This document shows positions 22,300-34,027 of a DNA stretch of 64,000 nucleotides, piece by piece. Source of the stretch: Thinopyrum elongatum. Taxonomy: Eukaryota; Streptophyta; Magnoliopsida; Poales; Poaceae. The notes below the pieces were generated by a model. The model worked only from the letters and a program-made list of their open reading frames with translations, had not been told where the DNA came from and made no database searches. Numbering within the stretch: position 1 is the first letter of the stretch; each line of letters opens with the position of its first letter. A program made the translations under genes and the position numbers. The DNA is taken from NCBI GenBank assembly GCA_011799875.1, contig CM022297.1, positions 540,252,795-540,316,794 of the forward strand. The letters are read 5' to 3'.

Positions 22300-25200
22300 C
22301 ACTACTAGGGAAAACCTTATACACATAATATTACCAGCAGCGCGGTTTAAAATAAGGCGCTACTGCTACTTAACAGTAGCGCGTGTAGAAAAACCACGCT
22401 ACTGCTACACAAGTAGCAGTAGCACGCTAGGAAAAAAACGCGCTACCACTACAAATGCCATGACGTTGCCGCCATATTAGGTATAGTAGTAGCGCCTGTT
22501 TTGCAGACGCGCTACTGCTATTGAACTTAGGAGTAGCACTTTATCCTATCCCGCGCTACTGCTAAGTTCAATTTTACCTTCCCCAACCGGCCGCCCCCAC
22601 TCTCCCTCTCCACTCTCACTCCCCCGCACCCCCCGTCGTCCGCCGCCGCCGCCGTTCCCCGACCATCGTCGTCGCCCGCCGCCGCCGATGCTCCTGCTCC
22701 TCCTCCACTGAGGTAGTTCCTCCATCCCTCCTCCTCTCTCCTCCCTCCTCCTCCTCCCTCCTCCCTACCGCGCCCCTCCCTCCACCTCCGGCCGCCCCCT
22801 CCTCCCTCCTCCTCCTCCCTCCTCCCACCCCCTCCTCCCTCCATCTCTCCTAAACCCTAAACTATTTTTTACTGTTCTTGTATAATGTATTTTTTACTGT
22901 TTTTAGTAAGAAAATTAATTATTTTTATTTATAGTAAGTGCTTAGTTGAACTAGTTGAATTAATAGAACTAGTTTATTTTTAGTAAGAAAATTTAGGTAT
23001 ATGAGATTTGATGATCTAATTAAATTTTTACTATAGAACTAGTTTATTTTTTAGTAAGAAAATTAATAGAACTAGTTTATTTTTAGTAAGTGCTTAGTTG
23101 AACTAGTTGAATTAATAGAACTAGTTGAATTTATGTCATTATCACTTTGTCATCAAAGAATGCTATATGAGATTTGATGATCTAATTAAAATTTTACTCG
23201 GTGGAATATGCAGCCTTTGTAGAGTCGTGTCTCCTTGGAGTGATCGTCATCCGAGCTACCTCTACTTTCTCTACACCCGAGTCGGTGAGCTAAAAGTCCA
23301 CCTCCTCCTTCTCCACTCCTCGGTGTTGAATAAAGTAGAACTAGGGTATTTAGTTATGCTTCTTAACCAAATGAAGTGTTCGGGTTATAAGATATATTGA
23401 AATTTTTTGTCAATATTGAACCATTGAAATGCAATGAGCACCAGTTTATGCTCATGTGCGAAGTGTTGATTCATTTCCGAGTGGCCTATGTTTTGCCGGA
23501 GTGTTGATTCATTTCCGTTTCGGCAAATTTCAGGCGCTCGATATGTCCTATTTTAGCAAAGGTCATGCCGGATTTTTCCATGAATTTAAGCATGACTTGT
23601 GCTAGAATATGTAGGAAATATCGAGTGCCCCGGATTTGCTAGAAAGAGAATTAAACGACATTTCGAGTTGACTTTAAGTCTGTCGGGGCTCCATACATGA
23701 CAGTCAAAAAATCAGTGAGGGGGAGTCTCCACCATATATGAGAGAAGAAGAATGCCGACTGTTGTCGTGGGGGTCACTTCTCCTTCTTCTCTTTGTGCTA
23801 GACCTTTGTTATGCACTAGGGGAAGAAGGAGTAGCGATCATCATCGACGGTCGAAAAATCGGTGAGGGAGTGTCCACCATATATGAGAGAAGAAGAATGT
23901 CGACTGTTGTCGTGGGGGTCGCTTCTCCTTCTTTTCCTTGTGCTAGATATTTGTAATGCACTAGGGAAAGGAGGAGTAGCGACCATCACCGACGGTCGCA
24001 ATATCAGAGAGGGAGTGCCCACCATATACGTGAGATGAGAGTTTAGGAAGGAAGACTCGACAGACATAAAGTCAACCCGTTGCATATTGAGTAATAGTGA
24101 TATGTGTGTTGAGCTTCCTGGTAGTTGCCTTAGATCGATTTTCAATTAATGTTTTAACTATGAACATAGGAAATGTCTGACGACGAAAGGGAATTCGTTA
24201 TGTGCGAATACTGCGAAGACGAGCGCGGCCTGTGCGATAGGCCTCACCTAGTTGGTGGTAGGCGCTTCAGCATCGTGCTGGATGAGAACTTCGAATTTGA
24301 TACAGTAAGTCACAATGACAAGTCTTTTTTCGTAATTAAGCATGACTTCTGCTTCTTTTGCTTCAACTTATAATTTTAATTTTTTACTATTCTACTAGCG
24401 TATCCCCTGTCATGCAAGAATGTATGTCTTGGATAAGATTGGTTTCACTACTATGGAAAGTATGGAGGTAAAGAGAGTTCAGTTGAGGACCGAGCATGGT
24501 TATACTTTTGCCGTAAAATTATACAATGCAGACACCTACTCCTATTTTGAATGCAAAAATTGGAGAGCACTATGCAAGGCTTATGCATTTGAGCCTAATA
24601 TGCTTATCACCTTTGATATTCGTCCGGAAGATGAAATTGAAGGTAATATCGACATCTGGGTCGATGTGCAGACGCCTCCAGTTCTACTATTATGTGAGTT
24701 TCTCAACCTATTTATTAAGTAATTTATATTGTTTATTTAAAAATAGTTGACAACTAATTTCTATTGATAGCTTATTTCCATTCAATCAAACCTGTCCGGC
24801 GCTTGGTAGACAGCACCTACTACTGTCCCGGGGCTGAACTAAACTGCGAGGAGATAGGTCATTATGTTTCATGGCTTGAGGATCTTGATACTGTCAAGAC
24901 ATGTTATTTTCCTGGACTTCGAGATATTAGTACTCAAAACGTGCGACCACTAGTGTGCGTATTGAACTACGGTCACATCTATTTAGGAAAGATGGTAAGA
25001 TTTTTACTATTTGTCCTCAGTGCATCTTTTGCATACATTATTTTTAAGCTAACCTTCATTGCTAAGTATGTTACTACGATGTTATTCAACAGGGACTCCC
25101 GATGAGTGTTGTGCCTTGTTGGATCGAGCCTAAAGGTCGCATGACAATGGTTAGCTTACGGCCAAAATATCCTGCATTGCACATGAGTGCATTCATCATT

Positions 25201-26064
25201 TCTCGAAGCGAGCAAGTCTTAATAGTCAAAGACTGGAGCAAAATTATGAAGGATCACAGCAGAGAAGTACTAGGGGGCAGCAATCAGAAGCGCAGCCCAC
25301 AATTAGGAGACATGTTCATCTGCATGCTCCAATATGATGAAGCAGGAGTGCTACACATGTTTTATGCTATTTTACCTGAGAGAGAGCAGCAGGAGTGATT
25401 AGCTAGCTAGAATGAGTTTGAAGATGATGATGTGCTACACTATGACTATGATGATTAAATAGCTAGTGTTGGTGGTAATGACTATGATGATTATTATTAG
25501 CTAGTGTTGGTGGTGATTAGATAGCTACCGTAGCTAGTGTTGATGGTGATTAGCTAGCTAGAATGGGTTTGAAGATGATGATGTGCTACACTATGACTAT
25601 GATGATTAAATAGCTAGTGTTGGTGGTAATGACTATGATGATGATTAAATAGCTTGTGTTGGCGGATTAGATTCAAGTGGAGGCAACATGTGGTGCATGT
25701 CGAAAGTATACTACTAATCCAAACTTCTTGAACCTAATCCACCTTCATTTCACACACTGTTATGGACATAATGATATAACAACCTCATAATTGGTACTGT
25801 ACCAAAATTTGTATAACGGCGTATAAATACACTAAAAAAAATGAAAAACAGAATACTAGTAGCGCTGGACAGGAAACACGCTACTACTAGTTAGATTAGC
25901 AGTAGCGCTGGAATCAACACACGCTGCGGCTATATGTCTTAGCAGTAGCGTGTGTTACACGCGCTACTGCTAAGGAATAGCTGTAGCGCCTTACTAGTAG
26001 CACGGGACCCGCGCTACTAGTATGCATTAAACCCGTGCTACTACTAGGCTTTTTCCTAGTAGTG
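22300..26064 (+). mobile_element. CACTA transposon II carrying a B3-like cargo gene
   Basis: It starts CACTACTAGGGAAAA, ends TTTTTCCTAGTAGTG, and has a 3-bp duplication CTA at 22297-22299 and 26065-26067. Subterminal arrays of an AGTAGCGCG / CGCGCTACTGCT motif lie at about 22330-22560 and 25855-26045. It is 3765 bp with no transposase; its only coding content is the five-exon gene at 24173-25398. 22600-22850 is a CT-rich low-complexity leader, and 25398-25660 contains near-duplicate GATTAGATAGCTAG / GATGATGATG stretches. Confidence 0.92.
24173..25398 (+). CDS. B3-like two-domain protein carried by CACTA II
   Basis: Four coding blocks with consensus GT-AG borders: 24173-24304, 24399-24693, 24771-24994 and 25093-25398, giving 318 residues without a stop. 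Residues 1-44 are acidic and contain a CEYCEDERGLC Cys cluster. About 45-143 resemble a B3 DNA-binding pseudobarrel (VKRVQLRTEHGYTFAVKLYN, then YFECKNWRALCKAY). After a linker, about 218-315 form a second domain of similar pattern (RMTMVSLRPKYP, LIVKDWSKIMKDHSREVL, LGDMFICMLQYDEAGV, MFYAILPERE). I recognise this type as cargo repeatedly annotated inside Triticeae CACTA elements, not as a named transcription factor. Intactness suggests recent insertion or selection. The stop at 25398 is followed by a non-coding repeat. An upstream leader exon ending near 23400-24170 is possible but not proven. Confidence 0.65.
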
Positions 26065-26067
26065 CTA

Positions 26068-26975
26068 CTCCCGAGGAAGAACACCCTCAGAAATTTACAG
26101 AACCCTATACTCTCTCTGGTTACTCTTTTTTATTTTTTGAACCATGCATTGTTGGTTGAAGTTGGATGGACAACCCAAGTGAAACCTATACATTGCCAAG
26201 GCCGTTGCGCAAGGCACCGAGAAAGAAACAGGTGACCCAACCGACTCAACAAAAGAACCACCCAAAAAGGTTAGAAAAGGGTTCCGAGGAAAGAAGTGGG
26301 AGGAGGAGAGGGCGAAGCGAGAAGGTGTGGCGGCCAAGATGATGGAGAGGTTGAGATTGTTGATGGAGGCGACCGACAAGAAACTCAAACTCGAACTGAA
26401 GAAGGCCATGATCGAAGAGAATAGGCGATGTTGGAAGAGAAGAAGGTAAAGATTGCAGCCGATGCAGAGGACGCAAAGATGTTACCGTTGACGTTGAATT
26501 TGGCGGCTTTGGATGACGACGCAAGAATAATTGTGCAAGCCATCCATTTCAAGACGTTGCAGCGGCAGAAAGATGAGTTGGAGAGAGTGGACAAAGAGGA
26601 GATGGAGGCGGCGGTGAAGAAGGCCGAGGCAGCCTACACGGTGTTGACGGCCGATTGAGCGTGGTGGCTCGGATTGCCGATCCAGCAGGGCATATAATCT
26701 AAGTTTTTGCACGGACTGCCGGACCGATTTTTTTTGTGATCGGGTATGCGAAAATTAAGCATACTTGTCTCTTTTTGGTTGTGCTCGGCTGATGATGTGA
26801 TCCGGCGCGTGTTATGGATCAGACTTATTTCAATTTTAATTTACACTTTATTGGCGGACATATACATGATAGTTTTGGATGGCTGGCTCTTACATCAGTG
26901 TTCGTAGACTGATTCTCTCTGTCCACAGACGGATGTGGTGTCTGGTTTGCAGGTCAGGTTGGAGATGCCCTCAGG
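26068..26975 (+). pseudogene. Remnant of a Harbinger-type accessory protein (coiled-coil C-terminus) and terminus
   Basis: 26150-26658 encodes, with one frameshift near 26430, a Lys/Glu-rich coiled coil (KKWEEERAKREGVAAKMMERL, then LEEKKVKIAADAEDAKML and IVQAIHFKTLQRQKDELERV). This is the C-terminal style of the Myb/NAM-like accessory proteins found in Triticeae PIF/Harbinger derivatives; that assignment is from memory. About 300 bases after its stop, GGTTGGAGATGCCCTC at about 26958-26972 matches the usual right terminus of such elements. A left terminus was not found. CACTA II has inserted into the upstream part. Confidence 0.45.
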
Positions 26976-27053
26976 ATTAGTCAACGATGCCTTTATTATT
27001 TGGAAAAATCACAGATAAAAATGCTATATGCAAACTTGCACCTTGTATGCACC

Positions 27054-27446
27054 CAATAAACCTGGCCAAATGGGCCGGCCTAGGCATGCCAGCCCGATAG
27101 CCCGCGTGCCTAGTCTCTCACGGGCCAGCATGACACATGGCTTAATGGGCCGTGCCTGGCAGGTGGCCAAGCTAGTGCCGTGCCTGGCCGCGAGGCTGGG
27201 CACGTGTGCCGGCACGGCCTAACCCATTTATTTTTTTTAGTTTTTGTATAACACATTTCAGCCCATATAGCCCAAAAACAGCCCATTCAGCCCACGCGGG
27301 CTAAATGTGCCGCCGGGCCGGCCTGTGAAGCATAGGGGCCGAGCCTGGGCCAGTGAGGCCAGCACGCGTGGCGGGCTAGCATGGCCCGTGTCCTTGGCAT
27401 GCCTGGCCCGTATAACCCTTGCCGGGCGGGCCCATCTGGCTAGGTT
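27054..27446. mobile_element. GC-rich MULE-like MITE just upstream of the F-box gene
   Basis: The left end contains AAACCTGGCCAAATGGGCC and the reverse complement of the right end AAACCTAGCCAGATGGGCC. Both ends are flanked by TGTATGCACC (27044-27053 and 27447-27456), a 9-10 bp duplication in the range for Mutator-like elements. The interior is GC-rich with no ORF of note. The right end lies 104 bp upstream of the F-box gene's first ATG. Confidence 0.8.
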
Positions 27447-27550
27447 TGTATGCACCTGCGTCGGAGGGGAGTAGCAGCGATGGCTCCGCCTCCACAACTC
27501 CCATCGATCTGAAGAATCCCTTTCTCGGTTAACCTGCGGTTCCTCCCTCC

Positions 27551-29551
27551 ATGCAGCAACCCATGGAAGAGGGGCCAGCGGCCAAGCGGAGCAGGTCGGA
27601 GCACCACCACGGCGCCGACGACGCGCCGTCCTTCAAGATGGAGGACCTGCCCATGGTAATTTCCATTCCGTCAGTTCAGTTCCTCTTTTTCATCTTCTTG
27701 ATGTGTTGCCTGTGTGTTCTCCAAGTACCACAGATCTGCAACTTTGGGACATAAAAGACTGGTGTTTTCTGGGATTTGCAGCGTGGGGCTTCCACTGTTT
27801 TAGGGCATCTTTCTTAACTTGTTTTCGACGTCAATAAGACATTAACTTGCCTGAAAGGATCATGAGGGACTCAGTGAAACTGCAAGCAAAAAATAAATTG
27901 CAGTTTGTTTCAGATTTCTCTTTCAAATATACGCACTTTCAATTCACTGTGTCTACCTGTTATGATATCAGTTCTAGTCAAAATTCAACCGTCCTCAAAA
28001 TACATGTCCTTTCTTTGTCACAGGATGTTCAAGCTGTTATAATGTCGCTTCTGCCATTGAAAATGGCTGTGACGACAAGCATTGTTTCAAAAAGTTGGAG
28101 AATGCTCTGGACATTCCGCTGTAATTTATCTTTTAAAGGCCCCCGTTATCTGGATGAGGATGATGATACCGAAATAAAACAAGCAAAGTGCATTGAGACA
28201 GTAAATTGTGTTATTCAGCAGCATAGTCGGATAGGAATCAATAAGTTCAGCATCAGGTGTGGCCTGTTGGAGGAGGACTCTGATCATCTCGACAGGTGGA
28301 TTCGGTTTGCCGCTTCATCGAAGGCAAAGATAATACATCTTGATCTGAGGTTCAAGGACCTGTTCCAACAAGTAAAGCACTTGCATCTTGAGGCCTTATT
28401 AGATGCTCAAGGAAGCTCATTTGTACGGTCCTTGTTTCTTGGAGGTGTTGTTATAAAGCCACACTCAGCAATATGTGGCTTTACGATACTCAGAAGGCTT
28501 GTTCTGCAATCAGTCGCGATATCCGGAGACTTTCCAGGCTTTATGGCAAATTGTGCAGCACTTGAGGACCTAGAGATGATCGAGTGCTCCGGTGTAACTA
28601 ATTTAAGCATACCACACCAACTTGATAAACTCCAGCATTTGCGAATTGATGGAATGGAAGTGGAGATGGTCGAGTTTCATGCTGCAGATCTTTCTCATTT
28701 TGAGTACAAAGGGCAAGTGGTCCCTATAGTGCATCATGGTTGCTCAAAATTAGAGAAGGCAACGATAATGTTTCGTGGTAAGCAAGGACTGGCCGATGCA
28801 TTCACTGCATTTCCAAGCATTTTGCCAGTGAAGATATTAAATGTGCGATCTGTTTCTCGATCAAAATATTCACAGGTTAGTTGGTTTTTTTTTGTTTCTT
28901 ACCTCACGGTTCTTCAAAATTAGTGTTGCTGTCAACGTCATCTTATTTGCCCGGGTAATGTTTCAGTTGCAGAAACTGCCAACAAGACCTGACGGAATGT
29001 TTATGCATTTGAGGCACATGATTTGTAGAATAATTGTCCATTCAAGACCACAAGATGCCAATTACGACATTGAAGTTCTTCAACTGGTCTATTGTTTGGA
29101 TGCTGCACCCCGACTGGAGACATTGCACTTGAATGTGAGTGCCGTTTTATTTATTAAGAAATATTAATATGTGGACCTTGAAGAAAGAACTGTACTTTGA
29201 TTAGTTTGAAAAATTTATCGCAAGCTTCCAATGCAGATGTTCTATGTGTCATCCAGTGGTGTGTCCAGTGCTGAGGTGGTGGGTATGCGCCGGCATGATC
29301 ATCTCAAGACGGTCTTCATGAGCGGGTTTCGCTGTTACAAGGCTCAGATTAAGCTGGCGTGTTGTATCTTGGAAAATGCTTCTGTTCTTGAGAAACTGAC
29401 AATAAAACCAAGGATCACAGGCGCACGATATCTGGGTTATAATACCGACCTGCACAAAATTTTACCGGGGGTCTGTGAGTGGGTGCAACTTACCTCCGAG
29501 CGCTTCGGTAAGGTGATCAGTGTCTCAGGCGCTCCCCTTCACAGTGAGTAA
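27551..29551 (+). CDS. F-box/FBD-like (FBL family) protein
   Basis: Likely substrate receptor of an SCF ubiquitin ligase. Exons 27551-27655, 28024-28875, 28967-29134 and 29237-29551, all phase 0 with GT-AG borders, encode 479 residues. The F-box spans about residues 28-70 and crosses the first intron (MEDLPM joined to DVQAVIMSLLPLKMAVTTSI, then VSKSWRMLW). The middle (about 100-310) has leucine-rich repeat character typical of plant F-box/LRR-FBD proteins (IIHLDLRF, LRRLVLQSVAI, ALEDLEMIECSGV, LQHLRIDGMEV). The C-terminus (about 345-479) has the FBD-type pattern HLKTVFMSGFRCYKAQIKLA, then ENASVLEKLTI. An in-frame second ATG at 27563 could be used instead of 27551. No stop or frameshift is seen. 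The substrate cannot be predicted. Confidence 0.85.
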
Positions 29552-29934
29552 ACCGATCCTTTTCCCATCTGTGTACTATCAAGTAATCTTCGGTAGTCTA
29601 AAGTACGCAGAATTTAATTTCAGTGTAGCTGGGCGAAGTTTATTCGTTCATGTAATGCTTCTGTAGTGACTGTTTTGGTTACTATTCGTGGCTTTGCGCC
29701 TTTGCCTCCCTTTTATTAGAGAGAAAAAAGAAAAAAGAAAAAAGAATCTATGTGTGTCCATTGCATCTGTTCCTTTTCCTCACTTTCTCATCACGCCTTG
29801 CTTCAACCTGTGAGAGGATTATTTGTACTGGTGTGCTAGTATTGGAGCTACTGGAAGAACCCAAGTCGTGAAAATTCAAACAAACTTGCATCTGTATATG
29901 TTCATGTACATTTGCAAACTCTTGAAAGAAGTAA
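29552..29934. other. 3' flank of the F-box gene
   Basis: AT-rich sequence with a purine microsatellite (GAAAAAA units at about 29720-29750). No gene supported. Confidence 0.5.
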
Positions 29935-30380
29935 AGCTGTTATGGCAACTGACTGGTAACAAAATTTATACCATAAAACCAATGTATTGTTGGCTTTCCC
30001 ATCAGGGAGTCCAAACCCCATATTCGGTCAAACTCTGGAATTTAAAACTTCCTTTCAGGATCAGGATTTTTACATGGCAGTGGCAGGTTCTCCATGATAG
30101 TGACCCCACAAGAGAACAATTACTTTGTAGACATGGGCCTACAGATGAAACATTTTCGCTGTGCGGGGAAACTGAAACAACTGATCATCTTTTCTTTTGC
30201 TGTCCCATTGCTATTTTTGTCTTGTCTTTCGTTCCGGACATTTTGGGTTGGAATTGGCGCCCTCTATCAGTCCAAGATATGATTACTTGGCTGAAATATG
30301 ATGCGACCGGGAGCATTGATTATCTACCTTTGGTTTGGGATTACTGCTATTTAGTGGGCTCTCTGGAACATCTGAAATGA
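29935..30380 (+). pseudogene. LINE zf-RVT fragment
   Basis: Translation shows the zinc-binding module found at the C-terminus of plant LINE reverse transcriptases: KLWNLKLPFRIRIFTWQ, then a Cys/His cluster (LCRHGPTDETFSLCG, TTDHLFFCCP). No RT palm or endonuclease is present, so it is an isolated 3' fragment; related decayed sequence may continue to about 30640. It sits between the F-box gene and the sigma-factor tail copy. Confidence 0.75.
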
Positions 30381-30765
30381 TGTAATTTTTAAGCGCAAGG
30401 CTATCAAGCATCCAACCGACACTCTCTTTTGCGTATTACTTTTCCTGCAGCAATGGATGCTTCTTCGGCCCAGCAAGACAAAGGATCGGTTCAGCACCAT
30501 CACTAGCGAGTGCCGTCATCGCCTCCAGATTATTACGAGTAAATCTTTGTGGAATGCTATCTTGCTCAAGTTTTTATAATCCCTGGCGTCTGTTTTACCT
30601 CTCACTGTATCCTGATCCTGGAGGGAATTATGGTTCTCTGTTAGGGAGTTTTGCACTGTGTTATCTTAACCGTGGTTATTCCTATATGTAACTATATTTT
30701 TAGAAACTATTAATATCTTATTTGTATCCCCAGTAAACTTTGTTACCTTTTGTTATCTGAAGATC

Positions 30766-31039
30766 AAGGACTTCTGTGGATTCTAGTGCTGCTAGCTACC
30801 TTTCGAGTGCAGATTGGCACAAAGGTAGGTCAGCCACGAGGCCTAATTTTCATTGAGATTGTGATAGAGTTCCATAGGAGTTTGTATATATTTGAATCGC
30901 GTTGCAGTGCATGACACACTTGTCCTGATGGTGGCTGATGGGTACATGTAAAGGGTTTAACCTCATTATATATTGGTGAATAGACAGTGAAAAATGAAGT
31001 TCTTTATTTATTTTTTTGGTTTTCTTAGTCCAGTTGTTA
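30766..31039 (+). pseudogene. Duplicated 3' end of the sigma-factor gene
   Basis: This segment matches 1705-1972 from the last codons (KDFCGF and stop) through the 3' UTR in the same orientation, with a modest number of substitutions and small indels. No upstream exon of the gene is present beside it. Homology ends abruptly at both sides, so it is a fragment from an ectopic or segmental duplication and not a second gene. Confidence 0.88.
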
Positions 31040-31439
31040 AAGTATAATTTACATCGTCTACGACCGACTGAGTGCCATATGTGGTTACATCTGCAATGTT
31101 GTGAAATATATGGAAATTTCTCAACGACTACACTTTGTCACCTGGTGTGGTCAGGAATGTGTCCCCTTATTATAAGATCTAGTGATTTCTGCAACAAATT
31201 CTGAACTCTACTCTGCATTCTGAACATCAGAGAGTAACAAAGCTATTTCCACTCTGGCTGGAGCACCAGAAGCAAAATCTAGCTGGGGAATCTCACAGAA
31301 AACCGTGTTAAGGGACTGTTTGCTCGTGGGGGCTCCATATCTGGCTAGAGCTATATCTATCTCGCCTATTACGAGATGTAGCTCTGGCTTGCCTACATCG
31401 TGCAGCTAATGGTCCGTTTCAATAACGGATGTACACCTT
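31040..31439. other. Non-coding stretch, nothing recognised
   Basis: No gene, RNA or transposon terminus could be supported here; short ORFs are chance. Confidence 0.4.
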
Positions 31440-33120
31440 TGATTTTTTGTCCGTTTCTTTCTGTCTGCTTCTTCAGTTTTCTAAGTTTTCGATCGTTTTT
31501 CTGTGTTTTCTCACTGGGTTCTTCGTTTTCTTATGTTTTATTTGCGTTTCTTCATCATTTTTTGGTTTTCTTTGTTTTTCTTAGGTATCTTGTTTTTCGT
31601 GTTTTCTCACCAGATTTCTTTAGTTTTTTTTTCTATTTTCCTTTTTCTTTTTGTTTCAACGCATGTCGACTTCACATTGTAAATTTTTCATCTACACGTG
31701 GAACATTTTTTGATACACGTTGAACATTTTTCAAATACATGTTTACATTTTATCAGCTACATATTTTGAGAATTTTTTTGATACATGTTAAACATTTTTC
31801 AAAAACATGTTGAACATTTTTTTTATTGGCACGAAACATTTTTGTTGAACCATGTGAATTTTTTTTACACTCTATAAACATTTTTTAAAATATCACTAAT
31901 AATTTTAAAATCAGAATATTTATATAAAACGTCACTTACAATTTTTTTAATGGTACGAAACATTGTCTATTCCTCGCAAACATTTTTTACATTGTATAAA
32001 TATTCTCTAAAAATGTCACGCGCATACTCTTGAAATACGTGAATATTTTTTGTGTGTCATGTAAATTTTTTGAATGATACAAAACATTTTTTTGAATTGC
32101 ACATTTAAAGAAATATATGCATGTTTTTAAAAAAACTTCATGTACATTTTTCTTGTAACACGGGAATATTTTTAATTATCACCAACACTTTTAGTAATTG
32201 AGCAAATAACTTTTAACACTGCATTAAATTTTTGGACCGTGTGATGAACATTTTTAAAATTTAATAAAATATGTTTCCAAATTTAAAATATAAATAAAAG
32301 TAATAAAACAAAAAGGAAAAAACCTTGTGCCAGGGAGCCAGTGCTCTTCCCACATGCTCCGGTGCTCGGCCGACTCATTTCCGGAGAACTGCTCTGTATC
32401 GCAGCAAGTGATACATAGCCCAGCACCCATATATTTCTTAAAGAAAAGAACACCCATATATCTCGCTTGACGCGAGATGGAAGCTTCCATCGCCTCAAGC
32501 GAGCGCACTGTGGGTCGGCACAAGTAGTGTTAGGTTCGTTCCTTTTTTCCATTATTTTACTTTTGTATTCATTTCGAAAACAATTATAAAAATATATTAA
32601 AATTTACAAAATTAATTTACTTAAGCATTCACCACACATTTAAAAAAACTAAAGCGGTGTAAAAAAATCATGCAACTTTTAGAAAATGTTGATAGCTTCC
32701 GAAAAATAGTATGTGGAATTTTAAAAAATGTTCACGCGTCTCAAACATATGTTCATGAAATATTCTAAAAAAATTATACAATGTAAAATGTGTGCATTGT
32801 TTGAAAAAAATGTTTGGTACCTTTCAAAAAAATATATGTGACATATTAAGAAAATGTTTATACATTGTATAAAAAAAGTTTGTGTAGTTCTTAAAAAATG
32901 TTATGTGCCATTAAAATAAATGATCAATGTGTATTTCAAATATCTCCGACATGTTTTCAAAAAATGTTCAAAATAGGTATCGAAAAAATATACGTCTTGT
33001 ATTTGAAAAATGCTCAACGTGTATCAAAGAATTGTTCGACAAGTATATGAAAATTTGTAATGTGTATTGAAAATAGTAGTCATGCGTTGAGAAAAAAAGG
33101 GAAAAGGAAAAAACAATGAA
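31440..33120. mobile_element. Large inverted-repeat (foldback-like) AT-rich element
   Basis: The left arm (about 31600-32280) consists of AACATTTTT-type units with TGATACACGTTGAACATTTT. The right arm (about 32560-33115) is its degenerate reverse complement, containing AATGCTCAACGTGTATCAAA. Matching landmarks are CAACGCATG on the left near 31657 and CATGCGTTG on the right near 33082. A non-repeat centre (about 32320-32540) is GC-richer. No transposase is seen. Such long-TIR elements in Triticeae are usually placed with Mutator; exact ends and target duplication were not found. Confidence 0.6.
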
Positions 33121-33149
33121 GAAAATAGTAGACATGCTTTGTTTTAGGT

Positions 33150-33838
33150 GTATTTGATATCGATTAGGGTTTATTACGCTCAGGAAGGCAAGGTGGTGGT
33201 GGCTCTCTAAAGATGAAATAAGGTCCTCTCCGCCTAATCCCAGTCCCGGTGGTGCGCCTAGCGTCGTTGGACGGCGTGTGGAGGTGTGTCTCTGGCGGAT
33301 CTCGTGGGATTCGATCGGTGTTGGTCTTTGGTGGATCTTCGTGGATGCAGTCTTTGTTTATCTTTTTTAGTGTGTCTACAGATTGGATCCTTCTAGCGCT
33401 TCTCTTCATTGGTAACGGTTGTTTTGGTGCGTTGGTCTTAGGGTTGAAGCCTAGTAAAATTTTCATGGGGTCATCTTCTTATATTGCACGTGTGCAACCT
33501 TAATACACTTTGATTACCATCTATTGTATTTAGTAAAGGTTTAACATAAATCCCTTGGGGTCATTTGACCCCAATGCCATAGTGCTAGCTCTACCCTTGG
33601 CTGGTCCTATGGGCCTTAGCACAACAACTTTCCGACTGTCAACTAGAATAAGGTTTGTCCCGCTTCGATGAGGAAGGAGCGATGATGACGGCCCGCCTTT
33701 GGCTCATTCCAGTAATTATAGTTGTCACTAGATGGTCTACGGATTTGGATGTAATTTTTGTTACTTCTCATGTTCATTGTACTACCATGACAACTAATGA
33801 TTCAATTGGAATTTTTTTCCACCAAAGAGTGTTATAAG
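33150..33838 (+). repeat. LINE-like 3' terminal sequence
   Basis: The text resembles a sequence I recall as the common non-coding 3' part of Triticeae LINEs: a GGTGGTGCGCC stretch, then GGGCCTTAGCACAACAACTT and TAGATGGTCTACGGATTTGG. No ORF of significance is present. Assignment is from memory, not from visible LINE domains. Confidence 0.35.
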
Positions 33839-34027
33839 CGAGAATTATGTTCTTCAAAATCAGATCAAGAATGGCATCCGTCTGTTATATGAGATGTAGC
33901 TATAATAGTTGTGGGACTACACCATTTTTTTTCTTTGCGAATTGCGGGACTACACACTTGCGGACTTGACGCTGCATTAAATTCTGTTTACAAAAGTCTG
34001 GCTGAACTAAGATTTTTCCATGTCACT

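Noticed and set aside
22527..22844. Gly/Arg/Glu-rich minus-strand ORFs
   Set aside because: Shadow of a CT-rich low-complexity tract near the left end of CACTA II.
31400..31723. Phe/Ser-rich ORF of 107 codons resembling a membrane protein
   Set aside because: Composition effect of T-rich sequence at the left arm of the inverted-repeat element.
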